A stretch of DNA of 64,000 nt, from positions 1-64,000 of the forward strand of contig NZ_CBXX010000018.1 of NCBI RefSeq assembly GCF_000577615.1, in the 5' to 3' direction. Below, piece after piece: positions 42,615 through 51,941 of this stretch. Made by a program: the position numbers and the translations under genes. The notes beneath the pieces were generated by a model. That model searched no databases. It was not told where the DNA came from and saw only the letters and a program-made list of their open reading frames with translations. The stretch comes from Herbaspirillum sp. RV1423 (lineage in GTDB: Bacteria > Pseudomonadota > Gammaproteobacteria > Burkholderiales > Burkholderiaceae_D). How positions within the stretch are numbered: the stretch's first letter is position 1; every line of letters starts with the position of its first letter.

Positions 42615-43727
42615 ATGCCAGAAACACTGATACCGCCAGCGCTGCTGAAGAAGTCGGACAAGATCCTGTTCATCGCCCACCTGGCGCTGGGTGACTTCAC
42701 CTACCTGCAGAATTTCTTCCAGGCTTTCGCTCGCGCCAATCCGCAGTTGAAAGTCCATCTGTGGGTCGATGAAGTCCGTCGCACCAGCGACGCCGCGCAA
42801 TGGAAATATCTGGAAAAGTACGCGCTGTACGACTGGGTCGCGGCTTGCCCGTTCTTCGACAAGATCTACACCCGCACCTACAGTCCGGCGCTATACCAGC
42901 AATCGATCCTCGAAGCGCGGCAGGAGCACTATCCCATCGTGGTCTCGCTGGCGACGCTGCGGCCGCACCTGTATGCCGGCCTGGCGCGCAGCATCAGCCC
43001 GGACGGACTGGTGATCGGCATGAAGAAGCGCGTGAAGTTCTACCAGCCGCATCATCAACTGGCCTATCGCAAGCTCGACGCATCGATCCCGCCGTACAGC
43101 GTCGACCGCAGCAATCCGCAGCACATCAGCGACGTGTATGCGCACTGGTTCCATCAGCTCAGCGGACTTGAGGTGAGCGCGGCGGAACGCTTTCCGTTCG
43201 TCGATATTCCGCCGCAATGGCGGCAGTACGCGCAAGACAAACTGGCTGCCTGGGGCTTCGCGTCTGCTGACGGCAAGCAAGGCAAGCTGGTTTTCATCAA
43301 TTCTTACGCCAAGACCAAAAAGCGCTGCTGGCTGCTGGAACATGTCGCCGAACTGATCATCGCCATGAAGAAGCAGGACGCCTGGCGCGACAGCAGCTTC
43401 ATCGTCAATGCCGTCCCGCAGGAACTGGCGCATGCGCGCCAGATCATCGGCAACTACAAGCTGGAACGCACCGAACTGTTCAGCGCCGAAGAGAATTTCT
43501 TCCAGTTGCCGGCCATCCTGGAACAATGCGATCTGATCGTTTCGGTGGAAACCGCGGTCATGCACCTGGCCAATGCGGTGCATGTGCCGGTGATCGCGCT
43601 GATGCGCCAGAAGAATCCGGAATGGGTGCCGATCGACCGCGCCAACAGCACCGTCATCACCGCCCCCAATCGCCGCGACTGGGTCAAAGCCGTCACCGTC
43701 GAACAAGTCATGAAAGCCATCCAATGA
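42615..43727 (+). CDS. GT9-family glycosyltransferase, copy A
   Basis: A 370-aa heptosyltransferase-like GT-B protein. N-terminal ILFIAHLALGDFTYLQNFF replaces the usual R-X-GDxxxxxP loop of WaaC/WaaF; C-terminal ILEQCDLIVSVETAVMHLAN is the GT9 donor-site motif. A conserved AMHVPV-like end (AVHVPVIALMRQKNPEW) follows. It probably adds a core sugar. It is a clear paralog of the gene at 45822-46949 (same LALGDFTY and SVETAVMHLANAVHVPV). It follows msbA by 32 bases and overlaps the GT8 gene. Confidence 0.82.
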   Translation: MPETLIPPALLKKSDKILFIAHLALGDFTYLQNFFQAFARANPQLKVHLWVDEVRRTSDAAQWKYLEKYALYDWVAACPFFDKIYTRTYSPALYQQSILEARQEHYPIVVSLATLRPHLYAGLARSISPDGLVIGMKKRVKFYQPHHQLAYRKLDASIPPYSVDRSNPQHISDVYAHWFHQLSGLEVSAAERFPFVDIPPQWRQYAQDKLAAWGFASADGKQGKLVFINSYAKTKKRCWLLEHVAELIIAMKKQDAWRDSSFIVNAVPQELAHARQIIGNYKLERTELFSAEENFFQLPAILEQCDLIVSVETAVMHLANAVHVPVIALMRQKNPEWVPIDRANSTVITAPNRRDWVKAVTVEQVMKAIQ

Positions 43728-44722
43728 ATCAGCCACTGAACCAGCCAGCGAGTCAGCAAATCGCGCCCGTGGGCAGCAACGGCAAGCCATCCTTCCATAT
43801 CGCCTTTTGCGTCGACAATAATTACTTCCGCGCGATGGGCGGCACCATCGCGTCCATCATCGACAACAATCCGGGCCAGCATTTCACATTCCATGTGCTG
43901 GCCTTTGAAGTGTCCGACGACCACCAGCGCCGCCTGAAGCAGCTTGAGCAAATGTACCCGGTCAGCACGCAACTGCATTTGCTCGACCTGGCGTCGTTCA
44001 AGCAGTTTTCGCATTTCATCGGCCACTCGCACTACTCGCTGTCGATTTTCACGCGGCTGGTGATCCCGACCGTGCTGCAGGGCCAGACCGACCGCGTGCT
44101 GTATCTCGACGCCGACATCCTGTGCGTCAACAAGCTCGACGAACTGATCGACATGGACATCAGCGACGACATCGCCGTGGTGGTGCCGGATGCGCCGGTC
44201 ACCCTACAGCGCCGCGTCGCCGCGCTCGGCCTGAAGCACAACGAATACTTCAACGGCGGCGTGATCTTCATCAACATCGACAAGTGGATATCCGAGGACA
44301 TCACGAAGCAGACGCTGGACGCGCTGCTCGACAGCAAGACCGACATGCGCTTCAACGACCAGGACGCGCTCAACATCGTGCTCAACGGCCGCGCGCGCTA
44401 CATCTCGCCGCGCTGGAATTACCTGTACGACCTGATCCACGACCTCAACGTCAACAAATTCGCCCTGCGTCCGGTCGGCAAGGCCGTGTTCATCCACTTC
44501 GCCGGTGCCGTCAAACCCTGGACCGACTGGAGCGGCCACGATGCGCGCCAGCTATTCCGCAAATACCTGATGCTATCGCCTTGGGCCGACATGCCGCTCG
44601 ACCCGGAACCGAAGAACAGCAAGGAAATGCGCATGCATTCGCGCTTCATGTATCGCCAGGGACGGCCGCTGGAAAGTCTGAAGTGGTATATCCGGTATCT
44701 GCGCAAGCGCGCGGGCAAGTAA
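43724..44722 (+). CDS. GT8-family LPS core glycosyltransferase (WaaI/WaaJ-like)
   Basis: A 332-aa retaining glucosyl/galactosyltransferase. The N-terminus after a Gln/Asn-rich start is FHIAFCVDNNYFRAMGGTIA; the metal-binding DXD is in VLYLDADILC; YFNGGVIFINIDKW and the C-terminal HFAGAVKPW are GT8 hallmarks. It adds a hexose to the LPS outer core using a UDP-sugar. Its ATG overlaps the previous TGA (ATGA). Confidence 0.86.
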   Translation: MNQPLNQPASQQIAPVGSNGKPSFHIAFCVDNNYFRAMGGTIASIIDNNPGQHFTFHVLAFEVSDDHQRRLKQLEQMYPVSTQLHLLDLASFKQFSHFIGHSHYSLSIFTRLVIPTVLQGQTDRVLYLDADILCVNKLDELIDMDISDDIAVVVPDAPVTLQRRVAALGLKHNEYFNGGVIFINIDKWISEDITKQTLDALLDSKTDMRFNDQDALNIVLNGRARYISPRWNYLYDLIHDLNVNKFALRPVGKAVFIHFAGAVKPWTDWSGHDARQLFRKYLMLSPWADMPLDPEPKNSKEMRMHSRFMYRQGRPLESLKWYIRYLRKRAGK

Positions 44723-44764
44723 TCCGTCACGGACCTCGCAACAATCGTCAATCGAATATCAGAT

Positions 44765-45820
44765 ATGCCTGTCACCAGCTCTCACATTCTCATCAGCCGC
44801 CAGGACAACATCGGCGACGTCGTCCTGACGCTGCCGATGGCGGCCCGCCTGAAACAACTCAATCCGGGCGTCAGGATCACCCTGCTCTGCCGCGCCTATG
44901 CCGCGGAAGTTGTCCGCTATTGCGACGACATCGATGAGGTCGTCGAGATCGAAAAAATCGGCGACGACCTGGTCGGCTACCTCAAGAACTCGGACATCGA
45001 CACAGTGATCCTGGCCCAGCCCGACCGACCGCTCGCCGTCGCCGCATTCCGCGCCGGCATCCGCCATCGCATCGGCAACGCGCGCCAGAAGCTTTATCAA
45101 TTGTTTTATTGCAATCGCCGCGTGCGTTTCAGCAAGGGACTATCGGAAAACCACGAGGCTCAGATCAATTTCGAGTTTCTTCGTCCCTACGGCGACGTCC
45201 GCGTCCCGGACCGCGCCGACATTCCAGATTTGTATCACTTCAGCATTCCGGAAGACCCTACCAGTTCAGCCTTGTTGAAACCGTATGCCTTCAACCTGAT
45301 CCTGCACACCAAGTCCAACGGCCACGGCAGGGAATGGCCGGTCGAATATTATCTGGCGCTGGCGCAGCAACTGGCCGCGCAACCCGATGTGCATGTCTGG
45401 CTGACCGGCAGCGCCAAGGAAGGCGAATGGCTGGAGCAGAACACCGGAGAACTGGTCGGCCTGCCCAACGTCAGCAATATCTGCGGCACCCAGACGTTGG
45501 CGCAGTTGACGAGCTTCATCAAACAGGCGGACGCCCTGATCGCCAGCGGCACTGGCCCGCTGCATCTGTCTGCCGCCATTGGCCAGCGCACGCTCGGCCT
45601 GTTTCCGCCGACACGCCCGATGCATCCCGGCCGCTGGGCCGCAATCGGCAAACGGGCCGTCAATCTTTGCGTGTCGGAGGAAAGTTGCGTCGGTTGCAGC
45701 AAGACCGAGCAACTCACTTGTGATTGCATGCGGGCGATTACGCCTGATGCGGTGATGGAAGTGGTGCAGGGATGGATTGAGGAAAAAGCCGCAGGCCCTC
45801 GCATTCAAGCGAGGGCGTAA
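44765..45820 (+). CDS. GT9 heptosyltransferase-family protein, copy B
   Basis: A 351-aa protein closer to classical ADP-heptose:LPS heptosyltransferases. It starts HILISRQDNIGDVVLTLPMA, the canonical R-x-D-N-IGD-xxLTxP motif; NLILHTKSNGHGREWPVEYY lies mid-protein and ADALIASGTGPLHLSAAIGQ is the donor-site motif. CVGCSKTEQLTCDCM near the end holds several cysteines. A GC-rich hairpin lies in its last codons. Convergent with the next gene, one base apart. Confidence 0.86.
   Translation: MPVTSSHILISRQDNIGDVVLTLPMAARLKQLNPGVRITLLCRAYAAEVVRYCDDIDEVVEIEKIGDDLVGYLKNSDIDTVILAQPDRPLAVAAFRAGIRHRIGNARQKLYQLFYCNRRVRFSKGLSENHEAQINFEFLRPYGDVRVPDRADIPDLYHFSIPEDPTSSALLKPYAFNLILHTKSNGHGREWPVEYYLALAQQLAAQPDVHVWLTGSAKEGEWLEQNTGELVGLPNVSNICGTQTLAQLTSFIKQADALIASGTGPLHLSAAIGQRTLGLFPPTRPMHPGRWAAIGKRAVNLCVSEESCVGCSKTEQLTCDCMRAITPDAVMEVVQGWIEEKAAGPRIQARA
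45795..45816. terminator. Hairpin at the convergent ends of two GT9 genes
   Basis: GCCCTCGC pairs with GCGAGGGC around ATTCAA. It lies within the last codons of the plus-strand gene, immediately before the end of the minus-strand gene, and may stop transcription from both. Confidence 0.5.
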
Positions 45821-45821
45821 T

Positions 45822-46949
45822 TTACCAAGTCATCTGCGCGGGATCAGGCAAAGCGGCAATCACTTGTTCCAGATCGATTTGCTGCACCCAATGGTCGCGC
45901 TGTTCCGTCATCACAACGCGGCTATTTTGCCTGTCAATGGGTACCCACTCTGGCGTCAACTGCCGCATCAATGCAACGACGGGAACATGAACCGCGTTGG
46001 CAAGATGCATCACGGCTGTCTCGACCGAAATGATCAAGTCGCACTGTTCCAGTACAGCGGGCAATTGAAAAAAATTGTCGCGGGCGCTGAATAGGAATAC
46101 GTTCGAAAGAATTTTCTGACGCGCCATGATTGCCTCGGTTTCATCCCATTTTTCAGGAACCGTATTGACGATGAAATCATTGTCGCGCCATTGATTCATC
46201 TGTCTCATCGCTTCGACCAGGCTCAGCGCCTTCTCCACCGGCCAAGAACGCTCATCCTGTTTGGAAAATGCATTCACGAATATGACACGGTTCCGGCGCC
46301 GGGCCTTATCGACGATCCCCCACTGCTGCAGATGATGCAGCGCATCGGTACGCCATCTATCGGGAATATCCATTTGCGGGAACCGTTCCTCCGCCCCTAT
46401 CCTCAAGCCGAACAGCCGCTGAAACCATGATGCATAGATATCGCTGACATGCGTCGCCCCCTCTGGATGATCGACAAGACGCACATCGATGTTTTCGAAG
46501 ACATGTCGTTTGACGATATCGTAAGATTTGTAGCGTTTGGCGATCGCGGCGGTCACGGCGTCCGGATTCAACTTGCGCACCAACCGTGCATAGAACGTGC
46601 GGCGAGACAATCCAAACGACACCACGATAGGATAATTTTGCTGTTTCGCTTCACGCAACGAGCGCGCAAACACAAACGGGCTATAAGTTTCCTTATAGAC
46701 TTTATGAAAACAAGGACTGACGTCCAGCCAATCGAACAACGAATATTTTCTGAGGGCTGCCCATTGCCTGAAATCCCAGGTACGCCTGAGTTCATCAACC
46801 CAAAGGTCGATCTGAATATGTGGATAGGTTTGCTGGAAAGCTCTGAAGCAACTTTCCATATAGGTGAAGTCGCCCAAGGCAAGATGCGCAACAAAAAGAA
46901 TTTTGTCGGCTTTGCGCAAAGTGTCCTGAGAAATCAACTGATCGGTCAT
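45822..46949 (-). CDS. GT9-family glycosyltransferase, copy C (paralog of copy A)
   Basis: A 375-aa paralog of the protein at 42615-43727. Shared stretches include ILFVAHLALGDFTY, LWVDELRRTWD, NFFQLPAVLEQCDLIISVET and AVMHLANAVHVPVVALMRQ. Identity looks close to half by eye. Base composition is lower in GC than copy A, with more A and T at third positions, so it was not made by a recent local duplication. It runs in the opposite direction, downstream of a second O-antigen ligase-like gene, and probably adds a strain-specific core sugar. Confidence 0.82.
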   Translation of the reverse strand: MTDQLISQDTLRKADKILFVAHLALGDFTYMESCFRAFQQTYPHIQIDLWVDELRRTWDFRQWAALRKYSLFDWLDVSPCFHKVYKETYSPFVFARSLREAKQQNYPIVVSFGLSRRTFYARLVRKLNPDAVTAAIAKRYKSYDIVKRHVFENIDVRLVDHPEGATHVSDIYASWFQRLFGLRIGAEERFPQMDIPDRWRTDALHHLQQWGIVDKARRRNRVIFVNAFSKQDERSWPVEKALSLVEAMRQMNQWRDNDFIVNTVPEKWDETEAIMARQKILSNVFLFSARDNFFQLPAVLEQCDLIISVETAVMHLANAVHVPVVALMRQLTPEWVPIDRQNSRVVMTEQRDHWVQQIDLEQVIAALPDPAQMTW

Positions 46950-47024
46950 GGCCTGCCTATGCCCGACGCAAGCAGACGCTCGATTGAAGAATATGCATGA
47001 ACAGCCTCCCTGAAGCCGACAATA

Positions 47025-48287
47025 CTACACATCGCACAACTCTTCTTTCCTCCGAATGATGAATGCCAAAAAGATAGCGATAGACATCGCGTAGAAAATA
47101 TCGCAAATACGCCACATGAACATGACGTCGACCAATCCGAACACCAGATATCCCAAACAAAGGCCAAGCCCCATGGCGGCGGTCGCTTTTACCTGACGAT
47201 CCTGATGCCGGAGTTCCCTGAGGAAGTAATAAATAGGAACCAGATAGATCGCCAGAATGCCCAAAAGGCCAAATATGCCGAGCGTCGCCATGTTGAACAA
47301 CACTTCATTGTGGGAATGAGGATAGGTCGCAGCCTCTGGAGTGATAATTTCTCGTTCTGACAAGCTCGCCAAGGCCTTCGGGAAATTGTCTTGCCCAACG
47401 CCGAACCATGGATTTTTTTTAAACAGAATCCATGATGCATTCCACAATTGAAAACGCGTTCCGATAGACGTATCGAGATTCTTCTTTTCTGCATAAAGAT
47501 GAATGTCACTTACGGCCTGATCGAACCGTGAACGAACTATATTTGTCGTGCTGAAAGCGGCAACCATAAACACGGCAATTAGCGCAGACCAAAGCATCGC
47601 TTTAAGCATGCTCACCTGCTTAAAGAGCGTTATACAAGCAAGCACAACAAGAACAGGAATGGCAATCCAGGCTCCCCTGGTTTGAGAAATATAGATGTTG
47701 TAAAGTCCGACCAATCCTGTGGCAGCCAACGGAATTGCCTTGAAAACCTGGAAATGACGTGACCAAACAATTGACAGAAGAGCAAATACGGCCAGCAGCA
47801 AGGCTAATTGCGAATACGCAATAATGGGCACAAAATCAATTACACCCTCACGATAATGTCCAAAATCTGTCGCAATACATAATTTGATCGTTGCAAGTAC
47901 GGTGCCGATAACAAAAGTCCAGCGCAGACTTTTAAGGTAACCAATAGGCATCAGTAATGCTGCCCAAGTGAGAACGCCGAGCAGGGCCAGTCTCGACGCA
48001 TTGTCATAGGAACGTATCTGCACCGTCCCCTGATTAATTTCATGTGCCAGAATAGCAATCGCCATACCGGCGACGGATACATAAAGCCACTTATATTGCC
48101 CCCACCATCGCCCCAGCATCGGACCATTTTTTCTTATGGTCCAAGCGTGCGTCAACGCCAGCAACATCAATAGATAGAAACTTATGTTTCCGATTTTGCT
48201 TGATACGAGAGCGAAACAGAAAAAGGAAGAAAAAGCGATCCAAGCAATCCCTGCGGACAAGGGTATTCGTTTCATTATTGTCTTCAT
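47025..48287 (-). CDS. O-antigen ligase/polymerase-like membrane protein, copy 2
   Basis: A 420-aa polytopic protein (about eleven hydrophobic segments) with Wzy_C features: ISQTRGAWIAIPVLVVLA and the periplasmic loop TRFQLWNASWILFKKNPWFG ... PHSHNEVLFNMATLGIFG. It differs from copy 1 at 39585-40802. A sampled line of its sequence is about 47 per cent GC, against a little over 60 for flanking dnaE, pointing to acquisition. The ATG directly follows the dnaE stop (TGAATG), so it may be read through from dnaE. One ATG four codons inside is an alternative start. Confidence 0.8.
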   Translation of the reverse strand: MKTIMKRIPLSAGIAWIAFSSFFCFALVSSKIGNISFYLLMLLALTHAWTIRKNGPMLGRWWGQYKWLYVSVAGMAIAILAHEINQGTVQIRSYDNASRLALLGVLTWAALLMPIGYLKSLRWTFVIGTVLATIKLCIATDFGHYREGVIDFVPIIAYSQLALLLAVFALLSIVWSRHFQVFKAIPLAATGLVGLYNIYISQTRGAWIAIPVLVVLACITLFKQVSMLKAMLWSALIAVFMVAAFSTTNIVRSRFDQAVSDIHLYAEKKNLDTSIGTRFQLWNASWILFKKNPWFGVGQDNFPKALASLSEREIITPEAATYPHSHNEVLFNMATLGIFGLLGILAIYLVPIYYFLRELRHQDRQVKATAAMGLGLCLGYLVFGLVDVMFMWRICDIFYAMSIAIFLAFIIRRKEELCDV

Positions 48288-51200
48288 TCAATACTCAACC
48301 ACAACCGCTTCCTGCCCAAACGACTCCCGCAGCGACAACTGCAAGCCGTCGCTCGGCACCACGCGCCATGCATCTCCCAGCATGACTTCGCAGCCGACGC
48401 CGGACCGGACGTATTTCATCACGAATGGTAGCCCCTGCTCCTGACGATAGGATGACAGCGTGTCGCGCAGGTACGCCGGGTCGACGCTTTTGTTCAGCGA
48501 CACCACCATGCGCTGGCCGTACTGAATGCGGGCGGCGCCGATGTCCATGACTTTTTCCGCGGAGATACGCAGGCCGCCGGAGAAGCGGTCTTCCGATACC
48601 TTGCCCTGCACGATCAGCAGTTCGTCTTCCTTGAAGATGCTCTTGTTGGGTTCGAACAGTTCGTTGTACACCGTGACGTCGACTACGCCGGTGCCGTCGT
48701 CGAGTGTGGCGATCAGCAGCTTGCCGCGCTGGGTCATCTGCACACGGATGGCGACGATGATGCCCGCCAGCGAACGCGGATCGCGCGACGGCTCCAGGTT
48801 TGAAATCTTGGTGCGCACGAACTGGCGCACTTCCTTTTCATAAGCGTCGAACAGGTGGCCGGACAAGTAGAAACCGAGAGCGGCCTTTTCCTCCGTCAGC
48901 CGCTGCTTGTCGGTCCAGTGGCGCACCTGCACGTATTCCAGCGGCGCTTCGAGATCGCTGTCGTCGCCGCCGAACAAGCTTACCTGGTTGGCCGATGCTT
49001 CGGCTTGTTCGGCATTTTCCCAGGCCAGGCCGACCGAGGCTTGCAGCACCGCGCGGTCTTCACCGAAGCAATCGAAGGCGCCGGCGCGGATCAGCGAATC
49101 GATGGTGCGGCGGTTGATCTGGCGCTTGTCGACGCGTTTGGCGAAGTCGAACAAATCCTTGAACGGACCATCCTGGCGCGCGGCGATGATCGCCTCGATC
49201 GCGCTCTGGCCGGAGCCTTTGACCGCGCCCAGGCCGTAGCGGATGTGCACGGCCTTCTTGCCCGGTTCGCCGACCGGCGTGAAACGGTAATCCGACAGGT
49301 TGATGTCGGGCGGCAGCAGGGTCAGGCCGCACACGTCGAGCGCGTCTTCGACCAGAATCTTGATCTTGTCGGTGTCGTCCAGCGCGAGCGACAAGTTGGC
49401 TGCCATGAACGCGGCGGGGTGATGCGCCTTGAGGTAGGCGGTGTGATACGAGAGCAGCGCGTAGGCGGCGGCGTGCGATTTGTTGAAGCCGTAGCCCGCG
49501 AACTTTTCCATCAAGTCGAAGATTTCGTCGGCCTTCTCCTGCGACAGGCCGTCCTTGGCGGCGCCTTCGCGGAAGATCTGGCGATGCTCCGCCATTTCTT
49601 CCGCTTTCTTCTTGCCCATCGCGCGGCGCAGCAAGTCGGCGCCGCCGAGCGAGTAGCCGCCCACGACCTGCGCCATCTGCATCACCTGCTCCTGATACAC
49701 CATGATGCCGTAGGTTTCGGACAGGATGCCTTCGGTGCGCGGGTCGGGGTAGTCGAATTTCTCGCCGTGCTTGCGTTTGCAGAAATCGGGAATCAGGTCC
49801 ATCGGACCTGGACGGTATAGCGCCACCAGCGCGATGATGTCTTCGAAGCGGTCGGGCCGCGCATCCTTGAGCATGCCTTGCATGCCGCGGCTTTCCAACT
49901 GGAACACGGCGACCGTCTTGGCCTTGGTCAGCAGTTCGTAGGAAGCACGGTCGTTGAGCGGCAGCCTGGCGAGGTCGAAATCGGCCATCTCCGGGTCGAG
50001 CTGCTTGATGTAGCGCACGGCGCGGTCGAGGATGGTCAGCGTGGTGAGGCCCAAGAAGTCGAACTTGACCAGGCCCACGGCTTCGACGTCGTCCTTGTCG
50101 TATTGCGACACCACGCCGGCGTCGCCGCCCTGGGTATAGAGCGGGCAGAAGTCGGTCAGCTTGCCCGGCGCGATCAGCACGCCGCCGGCATGCATGCCGA
50201 TGTTGCGGGCGATGCCTTCGACCTGCTGGGCCAGATTGAGGAGCTGCTTGACCTCTTCCTCGTTTTCCAGGCGCTCCTTGAGCAACGGTTCTTCTTCGAT
50301 GGCGTCGGCGATCGTCACCAGTTTGCCCGGCTTGAACGGGATCAGCTTGGATACGCCGTCGCAAAAGTTGTAGCCGAGGTCGAGCACGCGGCCGACGTCG
50401 CGCACCGCGCCCTTGGCCGCCATGGTGCCGAAGGTGGCGATCTGCGAGACCGCATCCTTGCCGTAGCGGTCTTTCACGTATTGGATGACGCGGTCGCGCC
50501 CTTCCTGGCAAAAGTCGATATCGAAGTCGGGCATCGATACCCGCTCGGGATTGAGGAAGCGTTCGAACAGCAGGTTGTATGCGAGCGGGTCGAGGTCGGT
50601 GATGAGCAGCGAATACGCCACCAGCGAACCCGCGCCGGAACCGCGTCCCGGACCGACCGGCACGCCATTGTTCTTGGCCCACTGGATGAAGTCGGCGACG
50701 ATCAGGAAGTAACCCGGGAAGCCCATCTTGATGATGGTGTCGGTTTCGAACTTGAGGCGTGCCTCGTAGCGCGGCCGTTCTTTCTCGCGCCGGGTTTCAT
50801 CGGGGAACAGGTGATGCAGGCGCCCTTCCAGTCCATTCTTGGCTTCGGCCACGAGGAAGTCGTCGATGGTCATGCCGTCCGGCGTCGGGAAATCGGGCAG
50901 CTTGGGCTTGCCCAGCGTCAGCGTCAGGTTACAGCGCTTGGCGATCTCGACGGTATTCTGCACGGCGCCCGGCAAATCGGCGAACAGTGCTGCCATCTCC
51001 GCCTGGGTCTTGAAGTTTTGCTGTTCGTTGAAGCGGCGCACGCGGCGCGCGTTTGCCAGGATCTCGCCTTCGGCGATGCAGGTGCGCGCTTCGTGGGCGA
51101 TGAATTCTTCCTGCGACAGGAACTGGATCGGATGCGTCGCCGCCACCGGCAATTGCAAACGTGCCGCCAGGGCCACCGCCTGGCGCACCTGGACTTCCAT

Positions 51201-51746
51201 GTTGGGCTGGTTGGCGCGCTGGATTTCGATATAGAACGCGCCGGGGAAAATCTCGCTCCAGCGCTGGGCGCAACGTTCAGCCGCGGCAATGTTGCCATTT
51301 TCGATGGCGGTGCCGACGTCGCCGAAATGCGCGCCCGACAAGGCGATCAGGCCGTTGCCGCCGTCTTCGTGGCGCAACTGTTCCAGCCATTCCGGACGCA
51401 ATTCGGCGCGGCCGCGATGCAGGTTGGTGAGCCAGGCCCGGCTGAGCAGGTCGCACAGTTGCAGGTAACCGTGATGGTTCTTGACCAGCAGCAGCAGGCG
51501 CGAAGGCTTGTCGCGGTCGTCGTCGTTGGAAATCCAGACATCGCACCCGGCAATCGGCTTGACGCCCTTGCCGCGCGCGCCTTTATAGAATTTGACCATG
51601 CCGAACAGATTGGCCAGGTCGGTAATCGCCAGCGCCGCCTGGCCGTCTTTGGCGGCTGCTTTGACGACATCGTCGATGCGGACCAGACCGTCGACGATGG
51701 AATATTCGGAATGGAGTCGAAGATGAACAAATTGCGGTGTAGTCAT
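48288..51746 (-). CDS. dnaE: DNA polymerase III alpha subunit
   Basis: A 1152-aa replicative polymerase. The PHP domain opens with FVHLRLHSEYSIVDGLVRID. The polymerase core has GPGRGSGAGSLVAY and the catalytic aspartates in PDFDIDFCQEGRDR; MVYQEQVMQMAQ and GYGFNKSHAAAYALLSY are further signatures. Near the C-terminus an OB-fold (LAGIIVAIRVQMTQRGKLLI) and the tau-binding tail follow. The start at 51746 (MTTPQFVHLRLH) fits the family; longer frames up to 51839 do not. Length is normal. Confidence 0.95.
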   Translation of the reverse strand: MTTPQFVHLRLHSEYSIVDGLVRIDDVVKAAAKDGQAALAITDLANLFGMVKFYKGARGKGVKPIAGCDVWISNDDDRDKPSRLLLLVKNHHGYLQLCDLLSRAWLTNLHRGRAELRPEWLEQLRHEDGGNGLIALSGAHFGDVGTAIENGNIAAAERCAQRWSEIFPGAFYIEIQRANQPNMEVQVRQAVALAARLQLPVAATHPIQFLSQEEFIAHEARTCIAEGEILANARRVRRFNEQQNFKTQAEMAALFADLPGAVQNTVEIAKRCNLTLTLGKPKLPDFPTPDGMTIDDFLVAEAKNGLEGRLHHLFPDETRREKERPRYEARLKFETDTIIKMGFPGYFLIVADFIQWAKNNGVPVGPGRGSGAGSLVAYSLLITDLDPLAYNLLFERFLNPERVSMPDFDIDFCQEGRDRVIQYVKDRYGKDAVSQIATFGTMAAKGAVRDVGRVLDLGYNFCDGVSKLIPFKPGKLVTIADAIEEEPLLKERLENEEEVKQLLNLAQQVEGIARNIGMHAGGVLIAPGKLTDFCPLYTQGGDAGVVSQYDKDDVEAVGLVKFDFLGLTTLTILDRAVRYIKQLDPEMADFDLARLPLNDRASYELLTKAKTVAVFQLESRGMQGMLKDARPDRFEDIIALVALYRPGPMDLIPDFCKRKHGEKFDYPDPRTEGILSETYGIMVYQEQVMQMAQVVGGYSLGGADLLRRAMGKKKAEEMAEHRQIFREGAAKDGLSQEKADEIFDLMEKFAGYGFNKSHAAAYALLSYHTAYLKAHHPAAFMAANLSLALDDTDKIKILVEDALDVCGLTLLPPDINLSDYRFTPVGEPGKKAVHIRYGLGAVKGSGQSAIEAIIAARQDGPFKDLFDFAKRVDKRQINRRTIDSLIRAGAFDCFGEDRAVLQASVGLAWENAEQAEASANQVSLFGGDDSDLEAPLEYVQVRHWTDKQRLTEEKAALGFYLSGHLFDAYEKEVRQFVRTKISNLEPSRDPRSLAGIIVAIRVQMTQRGKLLIATLDDGTGVVDVTVYNELFEPNKSIFKEDELLIVQGKVSEDRFSGGLRISAEKVMDIGAARIQYGQRMVVSLNKSVDPAYLRDTLSSYRQEQGLPFVMKYVRSGVGCEVMLGDAWRVVPSDGLQLSLRESFGQEAVVVEY

Positions 51747-51850
51747 AGCCCGATATTTTACCGTGCTATGACAAGGGTCTTTTGTGGAATTTGCAGACGA
51801 GCCGCCTGCCGCACGCTTCGCCCCGGATCGACATGCCAAACGACCTGATT

Positions 51851-51864
51851 TTGATCTGCATCAT
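51851..51864. promoter_or_regulatory. FNR-like word and -10 in the dnaE-trhO intergenic region
   Basis: TTGATCTGCATCAT matches nine of ten FNR positions. A TATAAT -10 lies at 51904-51909 before trhO, which would put the box near -57, not at the -41.5 class II position. No -35 at normal spacing is clear. The match may be chance. Confidence 0.25.
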
Positions 51865-51941
51865 AGTTGGCGCAAATTGTCGGCGAACGGTTCGCGAGAA
51901 GTTTATAATGCTGTCAATTCAAAGACTTAGGCAATAGCACC

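Noticed and set aside
51851-51864. An FNR-controlled promoter for trhO or dnaE
   Set aside because: The word is a good match but stands at the wrong distance from the only clear -10, and both genes are housekeeping; kept only as a low-confidence feature.
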